From NCBI GenBank assembly GCA_024679635.1, contig JAIBDA010000023.1:1-14647 (forward strand): a stretch of 14,647 nucleotides of DNA, read 5' to 3'. The stretch comes from Amphritea sp. (GTDB taxonomy: Bacteria > Pseudomonadota > Gammaproteobacteria > Pseudomonadales > Nitrincolaceae). The notes below the pieces were generated by a model. It did not search any database. It was not told where the DNA came from and was given only the letters and a program-made list of their open reading frames with translations. The position numbers were made by a program, and so were the translations under genes. Every line of letters starts with the position of its first letter. The first letter of the stretch is position 1. This document shows positions 1 through 6,820 of the stretch, in pieces.

Positions 1-28
1 AAAAAGCGGTAGCCATTAAGCTCCGCTT
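1..28 (-). terminator. Rho-independent terminator-like stem downstream of tRNA-Leu
   Basis: Read on the minus strand, AAGCGG-AGC pairs with GCT-A-CCGCTT around the loop TTAATG, with one bulged A. The last Ts of the stem run on into further Ts at the window edge (A1-A5 on the plus strand). It lies in the direction of transcription of the tRNA remnant at 86-142, so it probably terminates the host tRNA transcript. The window edge cuts off anything further, and termination in the other direction cannot be excluded. Confidence 0.5.
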
Positions 29-59
29 TCTTCTGTAGCCCCCGTTCTAGGGCCGTTGA

Positions 60-84
60 TACTTGATTGTAGACAAATCAAGTA
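60..84. repeat. Perfect 9-bp inverted repeat beside the tRNA 3' end
   Basis: TACTTGATT (60-68) and AATCAAGTA (76-84) are perfect reverse complements around the 7-nt spacer GTAGACA. The structure ends two bases from the CCA end of the tRNA-Leu fragment, on the presumed chromosomal side. No T tract follows on either strand, so it is not a standard terminator. It could be a 3' processing or stability hairpin of the tRNA precursor, or part of the attachment region. Confidence 0.5.
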
Positions 85-85
85 A

Positions 86-142
86 TGGTACCAGTGGCCG
101 GACTCGAACCGGCACGCTTTTGAAGGCGGGGGATTTTGAATC
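86..142 (-). tRNA. tRNA-Leu(CAA), 3' fragment only; element attachment site
   Basis: On the minus strand this segment has the last bases of the anticodon 5' stem, the loop TTCAAAA with anticodon CAA, the 3' stem TCCCC, a long type II variable arm closed by CGC/GCG, a perfect T arm (GCCGG-TTCGAGT-CCGGC), the acceptor 3' strand CACTGGT, discriminator A and CCA. The D arm, acceptor 5' strand and most of the anticodon 5' stem are missing; upstream sequence (143 onward) is unrelated. This is a partial gene and cannot make a tRNA. tRNA-Leu is the known target of Escherichia coli pipolins, so I read it as the att junction made by the tyrosine integrase. The intact, restored tRNA should sit at the other end of the element, outside the window. 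Confidence 0.85.
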
Positions 143-288
143 ACTTGCAAAGCTTTGTATTTCCATAGATTTACATAGATAACGTTGGCTTTTTAAAAGG
201 CCAGAATTGTAGACTGTTGGATAACCTATGATAGTGCTGTATAGCTAAGCGCACAGAATCCGCATAGGGAGCCTTTTGCTGATACAAG
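143..288 (+). promoter_or_regulatory. Element-end/leader region upstream of piPolB
   Basis: This 146-nt non-coding stretch lies between the att junction and the polymerase. It holds a 10-bp palindrome CAAAGCTTTG (148-157), two copies of CATAGAT exactly 10 bp apart (164-170 and 174-180), and an AT-centred imperfect palindrome (187-202). A weak sigma70-like promoter candidate is TTGGAT (217-222), 17-bp spacer, TATAGC (240-245). The repeats near the junction are plausible arm-type or excisionase sites. These assignments are inferences from pattern only. Confidence 0.35.
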
Positions 289-3018
289 TTGCTGAATGGA
301 TGCCCGATGGATATAGACGATCCAAAGCTCGCTGAGCTAATGAAAAAGACTGCACACAAGCCCATTGCCACCACCACAGAAGCCACCTTTCCTGATATAT
401 CCGACATCGAATTCTCACACGACTTCAAGTCAATCAATCCCGGTCAGGAATGGAAGTTTAACTACAGTGCACTAGATCTAGAAAAGCTTGCCAGTCCTAA
501 AAAGAAACGGGGTCGAATAGACACGCTGAACATACCGATCATCGCCATCGATACCGAGTACGTTCTCCATGAAAACGGCAGGGACAACAAGATCCTCTGT
601 TATACATATGCAATCGGGTTTGATGAAGACTACTGCACCGGCATTATCGAGACGAAATCCGGTGCCAAATCAGACCGTATCAAATTAGCATCGTTATTAA
701 TCACTGCTATAGAGCAGGCGATCGATGAAGATATTCTGGAGTCGTGGCCAGAAGCGGTGATACTGGGAGCGCACTTCCTGCGGGTTGATCTTTTTACGCT
801 GTCAGACGCATTTACAGACATAAAAACAAAAGTCGCTGGCGTCAATAAGTCAGTGGCAAGTGTGGAAGGCGCTTATGGGGTTGATATAGATGAAGTCAAA
901 GATCGTGTCGTTCGAAAGCATGAGTTCACTCGCTCCGATAGAAATAGCAAAAAGCGCAAAATCGATGTCGTTTTCTACGACAGTATGCTGTTGGCACCAG
1001 CAGGGAAGGGGCTAGCAGATGTAGGAAAATTGGTAGGCAAGGAAAAGATCCCAATCCATAAAGATTACAGTATAGAAAAAATGGATGTGTTTCAGCGTGA
1101 ACAGCCTGAGCTATTCAGAGAGTACGCTATCAATGATGCTGAGATTTCTTACCTGCACCTCCTGAAAATGACCTACTTTGTCATAGACGAGTTAAATCTC
1201 AAATCACTACCCTTCACTATCGGGGGCATGGCAACGAAAGCGTTCTTAAACAATCTAGGAGAAGATTACAGGAAAGCATTCGGATTTACAGAGTTGGTAA
1301 AAGAAGTCTGGCCAAAGAACGGGGGCAAACCCCGCACAGTTAGAGGGGATGCGCCTGTGCCAGCTAGAGCCATACTGGAAGCATTTGCCGTGGAGTGCTA
1401 TCACGGAGGCCGTAACGAGTGCTTCATGACAGGGCCTACCGAGGTGGATACATGGAATGACTATGATGCTCCATCCTGCTACGCAGTTACACTCACTGAT
1501 TGCAGGCCGCTGAATTACGATGCTATGCGTATGGTTACAGAGCCAGAGCTGTTTACAGGCGATGTTTGCGGCTTAGCGAGGGTAAAGTTTAAATTTTCAG
1601 AAGATACACGTTTTCCCTGTCTTCCAGTTAAAACAGAAAAGTACGGACTCTATTATCCACTGGAAGGTGAATCATACTGCACGGCACCCGAGATCAGAGT
1701 TGCCCTCGATATGGGGTGTGAAATCGATATTTTGCAGGGTTTTATCATCCCATGGATAGAAAAAGAAAAGGATATATTCAGTAACTTCATGGAACTGGTA
1801 AGGAAAAAGCGCAACTTTCATTCGAAAGGTGGGTTTGAAGAAAAATTGTGGAAGCAACTTTCAAACAGCCTGTATGGTAAATTAGCCCAGGGCCTCTCTG
1901 GCAAGACAGCGTTCGATGTGGCTAAGGGTATAAGCAGCCCAGTTCAACCATCTAAAATAACAAATCCGTACTTCGCAGCCCATGTAACCGGGCTCGCCCG
2001 CGCGTTGATGTCAGAAATGCTTAATGGCGTACCAGTGAACCGGGAAGTAGTGAGCGTCACTACCGATGGTTTCCTGACCAATGCAGAGCTGAGCGAGATT
2101 GAGCTAAACGGACCTATCTGTAATAAGTTTAGGCAGCTCTACCACGCAATTGACCCGGATGGTGGCGAGATACTTGAACTGAAACACCGTGTTAAACAAC
2201 TTATAGCGATGAAGACGCGTGGCCAGCTTACGGCAATAGAAGAATACGACTTCGAGCCTGTAATAGCTAAGGCAGGGGTTCAGGTACCAAGGGATGAGGA
2301 AGATCAGCATAAATTCATGCTGGATTTATACCTGAATCGTTATCCGGATCAAAAAGTACCGTATACATCTTTAACATCAAGTCGCCAGCAGTTTCTTTTT
2401 AACCGAGATATAGTGAATGAAACCAAAGAGGTGCGGTTGAATTTAGAGCCTGACTTCAAACGTGAGCTGGTCAATCCGCGTATGGTCAAAGTAGATAAGG
2501 TAGAACACATAGCATTTGACAGCGTTCCACATCGAAATAGAGAAGCTGGCGAATTTCGCCGAGCACGGCTTGATCATTGGCGAAAAGAAAATTGTCTGAA
2601 GACAATGGGCGACTGGAATGATCTGGATGAGTTCATCAAATTATCTATGCTGACTCAAGGATCAGCAGTACGTCCAGGCAAGAACGAAAAAGCTGATGAG
2701 TTTTTCCGGCGTCTATTCCTGCGGGTTTATGCGCAGGAGCAGTTAAATATCACCCGCAAGTTCACTAATAGGAAGCTTGCCGCTGTATTGTCTTTAAGAG
2801 GGTACCCCACTAAACCAAGCCAGCTTGGTTATGCGAAGAATGCTGTGGTAGCACTGGGCATTGTACCCGTTACAGCAAGGACTATCCGCCTGCTCAGGGT
2901 ATTGCTGGATGAATTTCCGGAGTTCGATTACGAGCCGATGTTTGTCGAAGGTCAGCGACCAGAGATACAGGAAAGGCTACAAAAACTTGCAGAGGCAGAA
3001 ACAAAAAACGGCCCATAA
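289..3018 (+). CDS. piPolB: Primer-independent family-B DNA polymerase (piPolB)
   Basis: Replicative DNA polymerase of the element. Family knowledge: piPolBs start DNA synthesis de novo without primer or terminal protein, extend with proofreading, and can bypass lesions. The 909-aa protein shows the 3'-5' exonuclease motifs ExoI (D88-T-E90), ExoII (F-Y-D231) and ExoIII (Y279-x3-D283). Then come the YxGG motif typical of protein-primed-type PolBs (YHGG, 371-374), motif A (D393-APSC-Y398), motif B (K522 to NSLYG, 526-530), motif C (TTDG, catalytic D593) and KTRG (642-645) where other PolBs have KxY. KTRG is the piPolB hallmark. In motif C the first Asp of the usual DTD is Thr. The length fits known piPolBs. 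Start: ATG 289 gives the longest frame, but ATG 307 has a somewhat better ribosome site (GGA at 298-300); either is possible. It converges with the integrase operon and seems intact. Confidence 0.93.
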   Translation: MLNGCPMDIDDPKLAELMKKTAHKPIATTTEATFPDISDIEFSHDFKSINPGQEWKFNYSALDLEKLASPKKKRGRIDTLNIPIIAIDTEYVLHENGRDNKILCYTYAIGFDEDYCTGIIETKSGAKSDRIKLASLLITAIEQAIDEDILESWPEAVILGAHFLRVDLFTLSDAFTDIKTKVAGVNKSVASVEGAYGVDIDEVKDRVVRKHEFTRSDRNSKKRKIDVVFYDSMLLAPAGKGLADVGKLVGKEKIPIHKDYSIEKMDVFQREQPELFREYAINDAEISYLHLLKMTYFVIDELNLKSLPFTIGGMATKAFLNNLGEDYRKAFGFTELVKEVWPKNGGKPRTVRGDAPVPARAILEAFAVECYHGGRNECFMTGPTEVDTWNDYDAPSCYAVTLTDCRPLNYDAMRMVTEPELFTGDVCGLARVKFKFSEDTRFPCLPVKTEKYGLYYPLEGESYCTAPEIRVALDMGCEIDILQGFIIPWIEKEKDIFSNFMELVRKKRNFHSKGGFEEKLWKQLSNSLYGKLAQGLSGKTAFDVAKGISSPVQPSKITNPYFAAHVTGLARALMSEMLNGVPVNREVVSVTTDGFLTNAELSEIELNGPICNKFRQLYHAIDPDGGEILELKHRVKQLIAMKTRGQLTAIEEYDFEPVIAKAGVQVPRDEEDQHKFMLDLYLNRYPDQKVPYTSLTSSRQQFLFNRDIVNETKEVRLNLEPDFKRELVNPRMVKVDKVEHIAFDSVPHRNREAGEFRRARLDHWRKENCLKTMGDWNDLDEFIKLSMLTQGSAVRPGKNEKADEFFRRLFLRVYAQEQLNITRKFTNRKLAAVLSLRGYPTKPSQLGYAKNAVVALGIVPVTARTIRLLRVLLDEFPEFDYEPMFVEGQRPEIQERLQKLAEAETKNGP

Positions 3019-3026
3019 AGGGCCGT
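3003..3026 (-). terminator. Terminator of the integrase operon, overlapping the piPolB stop
   Basis: ACGGCCC (3008-3014) pairs perfectly with GGGCCGT (3020-3026) around the loop ATAAA. Read on the minus strand the stem is followed by a run of six T (A3003-A3008 on the plus strand, the last one also in the stem), a canonical intrinsic terminator for the minus-strand genes. The piPolB TAA lies in the loop. On the plus strand no T tract follows, so it should work mainly against minus-strand transcripts and protect piPolB from antisense reading. Confidence 0.8.
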
Positions 3027-3066
3027 CATTCGGATGCGGTGATTACTTTGCTGTCAGTAGTCTGCC

Positions 3067-3468
3067 TTACAGGGCAGTTTCATGCTCAACAGCAGGTTGT
3101 TCAATTACAGAAGCCTGTTCAGCCTCCACCTCAGTATCTACATCATGCTTATTGCCAGATGCAGCAGTATTCCCATCAGCGCCTTCACTGGTAGAACGCT
3201 GCGCCGGTTTACCTCCTACAGCCAGACCGTAATCAGCCCAATTGATCTGTTCAAAATTTTCACCCGACTTCGCTGCGAGCAGGCAATCTGAAATCTTCAT
3301 GCTTATCTCGCTTCGTAGAGTTGGGTCTGGTACTTCCACCCAGCACATCAGGTTGTCACCCCTTACCATCGCAACCCCTTTATCGGTCGGTGTAACAACA
3401 TCCACTAATAAAAGGTTTGCAATCCCGTCAGGGGTTCGCAGCATAGTGTTTATCTTCTTTCTCGCCAT
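3067..3468 (-). CDS. Conserved-looking small protein of unknown function, third gene of integrase operon
   Basis: A 133-aa protein I do not recognise. Residues 1-80 look folded: a basic N-terminus (MARKK), a beta-rich stretch around LLLVDVVTP and a VRGDNLMCWVEVPDP segment. From about residue 86 the chain becomes low-complexity and acidic (Ser, Glu, Ala, Asp), so the tail is probably disordered. No signal peptide or membrane segment is visible. The start ATG has a strong Shine-Dalgarno (AAAGGAGC, about 8 nt upstream). It follows the excisionase-like gene by 46 bp on the same strand and precedes the shared terminator, so it is probably co-transcribed with integrase and wHTH gene. A role in DNA transactions of the element (small DNA-binding or single-strand-binding protein) is possible but only a guess from position. 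Confidence 0.7.
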   Translation of the reverse strand: MARKKINTMLRTPDGIANLLLVDVVTPTDKGVAMVRGDNLMCWVEVPDPTLRSEISMKISDCLLAAKSGENFEQINWADYGLAVGGKPAQRSTSEGADGNTAASGNKHDVDTEVEAEQASVIEQPAVEHETAL

Positions 3469-3514
3469 AATGTTTTGCTCCTTTAAAAATTATAAATAAC
3501 CACCGCATCAATGA

Positions 3515-3790
3515 TTACTTACCAGCTAAAGGTCCTTCTAGTAGGTCTGTCAGGCTCTGAGGACCCTGTAGCTTGACCTGCTTTTGAGCGTTTTTAGCTA
3601 CCCGCTGTTCATCCCATTTGTCGCAGTCGGATCGGCGGAACCGGATCTGGCTGTTATCGGAATCACCCATCTTGAAGAAGGGAGGTAGTGACGATGGCGA
3701 CCGTGAGCACAGTGTACTCACAGTACTGAGCTTCATTTTGTAACGGTCTGCTATATCCGCTTTTGTTAAAATTTCACTACCAGTCACCAT
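3515..3790 (-). CDS. Excisionase-like winged-HTH protein
   Basis: A 91-aa protein with an N-terminal MerR/Xis/AlpA-type helix-turn-helix: TKADIADRYKMKLSTVSTLC (about residues 9-28) matches the pattern of helix, turn and recognition helix. A short wing region follows, ending in IRFRRSDCDKWDEQR (49-63), the usual 'replace into x, W' end of these domains. Such proteins bend DNA at att sites and steer the integrase towards excision, and some also regulate transcription. It sits 19 bp downstream of the integrase gene on the same strand with a good Shine-Dalgarno (AGAGGGG). The position next to the integrase supports a recombination directionality factor, but a transcriptional regulator cannot be excluded. 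The C-terminal tail (64-91) has no recognisable motif. Confidence 0.75.
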   Translation of the reverse strand: MVTGSEILTKADIADRYKMKLSTVSTLCSRSPSSLPPFFKMGDSDNSQIRFRRSDCDKWDEQRVAKNAQKQVKLQGPQSLTDLLEGPLAGK

Positions 3791-3809
3791 GTCAAAACCC
3801 CTCTGTCGT

Positions 3810-5054
3810 TCAAGATGTACCCATTAGGCCTGACAATTTATCCGTGTCAGATTCGATTTTGGGGAAATTAGGGATACCGTTAGTGAGTACTGATGCGGCA
3901 CCATTTACTGCTTCCATTAATCGGGGCTGTTGATAGAACGCATAGCGGCTGGAGGTGGTCTTCACGTCACCATGACCAAGCAGCTTGCTACTACAGTGAA
4001 TATCACCGGTATGAGCTAGTACCGCTGAACTAAAGCTCTTACGCAGGCAATGAATGGTCAGGGGTTCTAGCGAAAATCCAGGTGTCACTTTGTAATCAGC
4101 TCCTGTTGTTGCAATACCCGCTTGTTTACAGATTCTTCGGAAGGCCTCGACCGGATAAGCAATATGTCCAGACTTGCTACGTGAAGAAGAAAATAAGAAT
4201 ATGCTCGTGTTATCAGATAACGCTAAGGCTTTAGATAATACCCACCGCCCCTCATCAGACACTGGAATAACCTGCTTTTTACCTGACTTCGTTTCACTGA
4301 ATGTGACGGTGGAAAGGTCAGGTGCGAGCTCTGATTTCTTAATCGATATGACGTTACCGATGCGGCCACCGATAAAGATATCTAAGAGTAGTGCCAGACA
4401 ATGCGGTGAATCCTGCTGATTCAGCAAAGCAGTAATGAAAGCAGTTGCTTCATTCTGCGTAAGAATACGCTCAACAACATTGTTCTCAGGCAGTAACTCA
4501 ATCACCTTACAAGGATTATCGTGACGGATACCGAACTTCTGCGCTAATGAAAATGAACGGTGGATAACTGCCCGTACACGGTTACGGCTCGCATTCGATA
4601 AGCTATCAGGTAGGGCATTCATGACCTGAAAAAGATTGTAAGCCTGAATACCTTGTATCAGTCGGTCGCCAATAGCGGGGCCAACATGGCGCTCATAAAG
4701 GGCCTGAGTGCGTGCCCAGTGTTTATTGTGCCGTTGAGCATGTGGCAGGTGCAGTTCATAGAAGAACTGGTTGTAGGTTACCCGGCTAAAATCAGGTCCT
4801 GTAGCGGCTAGTTCGCGCTTTAAGAACTCATCACCCAGTCGTTCGAAAGTGGCTAAGTCTAAGAATGGATGTATACCCAGAGTCTGGCTCTTACGACGAT
4901 TACGGACATTAGTCTTCACACGCAGTGAAACTTGATGCTTACAGATCACTATTCGTAGGTGGCGCTTCCCAATAACACGGTATTCAGTGTCCTGGTCATC
5001 CTTTCGCGTCGCTGATCCGATCGCTTTCTTTGTCAGTTTGATGTCATAGATCAT
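3810..5054 (-). CDS. int: Tyrosine recombinase/integrase
   Basis: Site-specific recombinase that should integrate and excise the element at tRNA-Leu. Counting from the preceding GTG codon (one residue less from the preferred ATG): an N-terminal arm/SAM-like DNA-binding region (about 1-190, including the YNQFFYELHLPHAQ segment), then the catalytic domain. The visible active-site set is R232 (GGRIGNV), K257 or K260 (TKSGKK), H336-x-x-R339 (HCLRKSF), H362 (LLGHGDV) and the nucleophile Y372 (SSRYAFY), so it is complete. The 415-aa length is normal for a P4-like or phage-type integrase. Start choice: GTG at 5057 is only 3 nt after the AGGAG, whereas ATG at 5054 has the ideal 6-nt spacing, so ATG 5054 is preferred. 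It is the first gene of the int, wHTH, 133-aa operon. A perfect inverted repeat overlaps its start. Confidence 0.93.
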   Translation of the reverse strand: MIYDIKLTKKAIGSATRKDDQDTEYRVIGKRHLRIVICKHQVSLRVKTNVRNRRKSQTLGIHPFLDLATFERLGDEFLKRELAATGPDFSRVTYNQFFYELHLPHAQRHNKHWARTQALYERHVGPAIGDRLIQGIQAYNLFQVMNALPDSLSNASRNRVRAVIHRSFSLAQKFGIRHDNPCKVIELLPENNVVERILTQNEATAFITALLNQQDSPHCLALLLDIFIGGRIGNVISIKKSELAPDLSTVTFSETKSGKKQVIPVSDEGRWVLSKALALSDNTSIFLFSSSRSKSGHIAYPVEAFRRICKQAGIATTGADYKVTPGFSLEPLTIHCLRKSFSSAVLAHTGDIHCSSKLLGHGDVKTTSSRYAFYQQPRLMEAVNGAASVLTNGIPNFPKIESDTDKLSGLMGTS

Positions 5055-5087
5055 CACGTGCTCCTCATTAAAAGTGAAACACGTGAT
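5053..5087. promoter_or_regulatory. ATCACGTG inverted repeat in the int/490-aa divergent region
   Basis: ATCACGTG (5053-5060) and CACGTGAT (5080-5087) are perfect reverse complements separated by 19 bp. Each arm contains the palindrome CACGTG, and the two palindromes are 25 bp apart centre to centre. The left arm covers the first bases of the integrase start codon. The spacer, read in the integrase direction, contains its Shine-Dalgarno GAGGAG. It could be a dimeric operator for divergent transcription, or in the int mRNA a hairpin that holds the start codon in its stem and the Shine-Dalgarno in its loop. No convincing sigma70 promoter was found here. Confidence 0.5.
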
Positions 5088-5143
5088 TGGGCCATGTTAT
5101 TGTTCTGGAACTGATTAGGAAGTGGGGAGATTAGGGAGAATGA

Positions 5144-6616
5144 ATGGGCCGTATAGACAGTACTGAAGCACTGAAGCCTCATGAGATAGCGCTGCGAAAA
5201 TTGTGCATGAACGAACAAGTACATGATTTGATACTGACAACGCTAGGGCTCGGTGAGCGGCCCTTGGAAGAGTTCCACGATATGCTCTCTACGGGCAAAG
5301 TAAAACAGCTGGATGAGGTCTGTAGCCACTTCACGCCTGATAATTTCCTCCAATTGCCAGAGATTGAACAGGAATACGAAAGCAACAGAGTCCTGGGCCA
5401 GTGGGTGCGAGATGATGAGTATCTTAGTATCAGTGATGAGAACGGTTATACGCAGAAACTGAATGACGCCGTGCAAAAAATCTACCCTGATTTCATGGGT
5501 AGTGAAGAGACAATCCCTGTCACAATTCTACTCCCATCATCAATACGACAGGATGAAACAAAGCTAGAAGGAGCGACCTCTGAGTGGGACTTTATCACGG
5601 TAAATAATTTTGACTTCACGCCGAAAGAACAGGGACTTTTTGCGGAGAATACCAATAAGAAATCAAAAAGAGCAGCTTCAGAACAACTAGCCAAAAACAC
5701 ATTACCACTGAGGCTGTTCTTCGCATTTAAGTTCCTTGGACTGGCCGACACCCAGCAGTCTGCCCGGAATGGTAGCCGGATATTCTGGGAATTAGCTCGC
5801 TCTCTTCACTTAACAGATCAGTTCGATTTGTTGGATTGCAAAGAGCTAAAAGCATGGGGCAAAGGCTATAAGGAAAAACTAAAACTTATAGAGCAGCTGC
5901 ATACCCAGCAAGTAAAGGTGCGAGAGCTAGGTAATTACTACAAAGCTGATAGCGAAGCGCAGATACGCCGCAAGCGGGTCCGACGGGATGAAATCCAGGG
6001 CAAGATAGCCGAGATAGAAAAGAAGCTCAGAAGCCTCAGGTCAACACTGCCAAAGTCATCACCACCGGAAACTAAAAACTCGTTTTACTACACGATTCCA
6101 GGAACGTTCTTCAGGCAGATGGGCCGGCATAACGATAACGATAACGATAACGATAACGATAACGATCAATCAGTTAATTTTCCGACGCTGACGTTAAAGA
6201 AAAAAAGCAGTCCAAAATTTACTAGCGTTCGCCTAGGTCATACAAAAAATAACGATCCAACTGCACTGTTAAGAGACACAGATAAGATGCGCCTGATGCT
6301 CTGCTACCTATGTCCGATGACAAGCGGAACTGCGATCACTTTCAACGTAAAGCGATCGGAATACAGGGGGAGTAGAAAGTCGATGGGCATCACCTCACCA
6401 ACATTAATACTGCCTGAGATTTGGTCGGAGCTAGCGTTGGGGTTAAAGCAACACAACAGTAATAGCGATGTGCCTGCTATGAGCGATGATGATTACACAG
6501 AAGGAAGTCTGAGAATGGATTTTACATCAGCGATTCATAGTGATTACCTGACTATGCAAGGCGAGATACTAAGGCAGTTGCCCACGCTAGAAAACGAAAA
6601 AGCGACCGAATTTTGA
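5144..6616 (+). CDS. 490-aa protein of unknown function with coiled coil and Asn-Asp repeat
   Basis: I do not recognise a family. Residues 1-170 are mixed helical and acidic. A hydrophobic, helical middle (about 188-225, with PLRLFFAFKFLGLAD) leads into a long Lys/Arg/Glu-rich helix with heptad character (about 245-302), probably a coiled coil. Residues 330-341 are six consecutive Asn-Asp pairs from a DNA hexamer repeat, likely a flexible acidic linker. The C-terminal part (about 345-490) contains a compact stretch with MRLMLCYLCPMTSGTAITF. No signal peptide, clear transmembrane segment or catalytic motif was seen. The start ATG has a strong Shine-Dalgarno (AGGGAGA, 5133-5139). The gene is divergent from the integrase and about 200 bp before hsdM, with no terminator visible. 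It may be a pipolin-specific structural or regulatory protein; function unknown. Confidence 0.75.
   Translation: MGRIDSTEALKPHEIALRKLCMNEQVHDLILTTLGLGERPLEEFHDMLSTGKVKQLDEVCSHFTPDNFLQLPEIEQEYESNRVLGQWVRDDEYLSISDENGYTQKLNDAVQKIYPDFMGSEETIPVTILLPSSIRQDETKLEGATSEWDFITVNNFDFTPKEQGLFAENTNKKSKRAASEQLAKNTLPLRLFFAFKFLGLADTQQSARNGSRIFWELARSLHLTDQFDLLDCKELKAWGKGYKEKLKLIEQLHTQQVKVRELGNYYKADSEAQIRRKRVRRDEIQGKIAEIEKKLRSLRSTLPKSSPPETKNSFYYTIPGTFFRQMGRHNDNDNDNDNDNDQSVNFPTLTLKKKSSPKFTSVRLGHTKNNDPTALLRDTDKMRLMLCYLCPMTSGTAITFNVKRSEYRGSRKSMGITSPTLILPEIWSELALGLKQHNSNSDVPAMSDDDYTEGSLRMDFTSAIHSDYLTMQGEILRQLPTLENEKATEF
6131..6166 (+). repeat. (AACGAT)6 hexanucleotide tandem repeat inside a gene
   Basis: Six perfect, uninterrupted copies of AACGAT, in frame, encode Asn-Asp six times (residues 330-341 of the 490-aa protein). 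Copy-number change by slippage would alter protein length by two residues per unit without breaking the frame. The purity at DNA level, with no synonymous changes, suggests recent expansion. Confidence 0.97.
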
Positions 6617-6820
6617 ATATAACTGCATATACCCCCTACGACACTGTTCAAAAAAGATATAACGCATTGAAAATCATATAGTAATTAAATTTACGTTGGC
6701 CTAAAAATAGGCGGGGATAGGGGCCGGATAGCAATAATTCCGGTATTAAGTTCAATCAAGATAACGCCTGCGGTATTCTAGGCATCCACCTTAGGGATCA
6801 GGTTAAAGAAGACACTACAT
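6617..6820 (+). promoter_or_regulatory. Intergenic region upstream of the hsd operon
   Basis: About 204 nt between the 490-aa gene and hsdM. The first part is AT-rich and holds a good -10 match, TATAGT (6677-6682), but no acceptable -35 at normal spacing. Then come a small hairpin GCCTA-AAAA-TAGGC (6699-6712), a CCGGA/TCCGG hairpin (6724-6728/6739-6743) and two copies of CGGTATT 30 bp apart (6741-6747, 6771-6777). No U tract follows any stem, so I call no terminator. A promoter and operator for the restriction-modification genes are plausible here but not proven. Confidence 0.3.

Noticed and set aside
171..437. 88-aa minus-strand frame over the piPolB start
   Set aside because: It overlaps the polymerase start region antisense, has no good ribosome site and shows no recognised domain.
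289..3018. Casposon or protein-primed virus/plasmid polymerase
   Set aside because: No Cas1 or terminal-protein gene is visible, and the KTRG motif plus tRNA-Leu integrase context fits piPolB better. The unseen rest of the element leaves a small doubt.
2861..3232. 123-aa plus-strand frame over the end of piPolB
   Set aside because: Out of frame with piPolB and antisense to the 133-aa gene; composition is unlike a folded protein, and it crosses the terminator.
3082..3499. Plus-strand frames of 69 and 85 aa opposite the 133-aa gene
   Set aside because: Antisense shadows; the minus-strand gene has the strong ribosome site and operon context.
5055..5057. GTG as integrase start
   Set aside because: Only 3 nt from the AGGAG; the next codon ATG (5054) has ideal 6-nt spacing.
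6131..6166. CRISPR-like array
   Set aside because: Contiguous hexamers without spacers and inside an open frame; a simple microsatellite. No CRISPR array was seen anywhere in the window.
6699..6712. GCCTA-AAAA-TAGGC as a terminator
   Set aside because: Stem of only five pairs and no U tract on either strand.
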